Assembly: GCA_020435885.1 (NCBI GenBank)
Contig: JAGQYU010000004.1
Span: 1 to 7,208, forward strand
Direction of reading: 5' to 3'
Source of the DNA: Flavobacteriaceae bacterium
GTDB lineage: Bacteria; Bacteroidota; Bacteroidia; Flavobacteriales; Flavobacteriaceae
Length of the DNA: 7,208 nucleotides
Shown: one piece after another, positions 7,201 through 7,208 of the stretch
How the letters are laid out: each line of letters opens with the position of its first letter
Numbering within the stretch: the stretch's first letter is position 1
The notes under the pieces: model-generated
Database searches by the model: none
What the model was told of the DNA's origin: nothing
Seen by the model: only the letters and a program-made list of their open reading frames with translations
Position numbers and translations under genes: made by a program

Positions 7201-7208
7201 GATTGAAA

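Noticed and set aside
1..7208. CRISPR array, insertion sequence or phage genes
   Set aside because: No regularly spaced direct repeats, no transposase or integrase motifs, and all long frames are accounted for by metabolic enzymes and the regulator.

Overview
The window looks like a piece of a carbohydrate-utilisation locus from an AT-rich member of the Bacteroidota, most likely a (marine) flavobacterium. The pointers are the low GC by eye, start codons without recognisable Shine-Dalgarno sequences, a TAnnTTTG-type promoter motif, lipoprotein signals on the secreted enzymes, and protein families typical of flavobacterial glycan loci (GH109, S1 sulfatase, GntR regulator with a sugar-sensor domain).

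Layout: six genes lie head to tail on the + strand with gaps of only about 5-33 bases, so they probably form one operon. In order: a GntR/periplasmic-binding-type regulator broken by a one-base frameshift (39-1036); an aldose 1-epimerase (1042-1941); a GH109/Gfo-Idh-MocA glycosidase lipoprotein with an unrelated N-terminal segment (1967-3544); a GHMP-family sugar kinase starting at TTG (3565-4656); a sugar-phosphate nucleotidyltransferase (4685-5557); and a lipoprotein sulfatase (5591-7012). The last 196 bases hold no gene. They carry a 17-bp inverted repeat with a 4-base loop and, at the very edge, a minus-strand fragment resembling the 3' end of a tRNA, the kind of sequence left at element integration sites.

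How the genes may work together (inference): the sulfatase and the GH109 enzyme, both exported lipoproteins, would desulfate a glycan and release a terminal sugar, possibly alpha-GalNAc or galactose-like. In the cytoplasm the mutarotase would supply the right anomer, the GHMP kinase would phosphorylate it at C1, and the nucleotidyltransferase would turn the sugar-1-phosphate into an NDP-sugar. That is a salvage route from glycan degradation to nucleotide sugar. No transporter, SusC/SusD pair or catabolic isomerase/aldolase is in the window, so the sugar and its entry route are open.

The most noteworthy points are the chimeric N-terminus of the GH109 protein, the frameshifted regulator, the kinase-nucleotidyltransferase salvage module coupled to extracellular enzymes, and the tRNA-end-like sequence beside the palindrome at the right edge.
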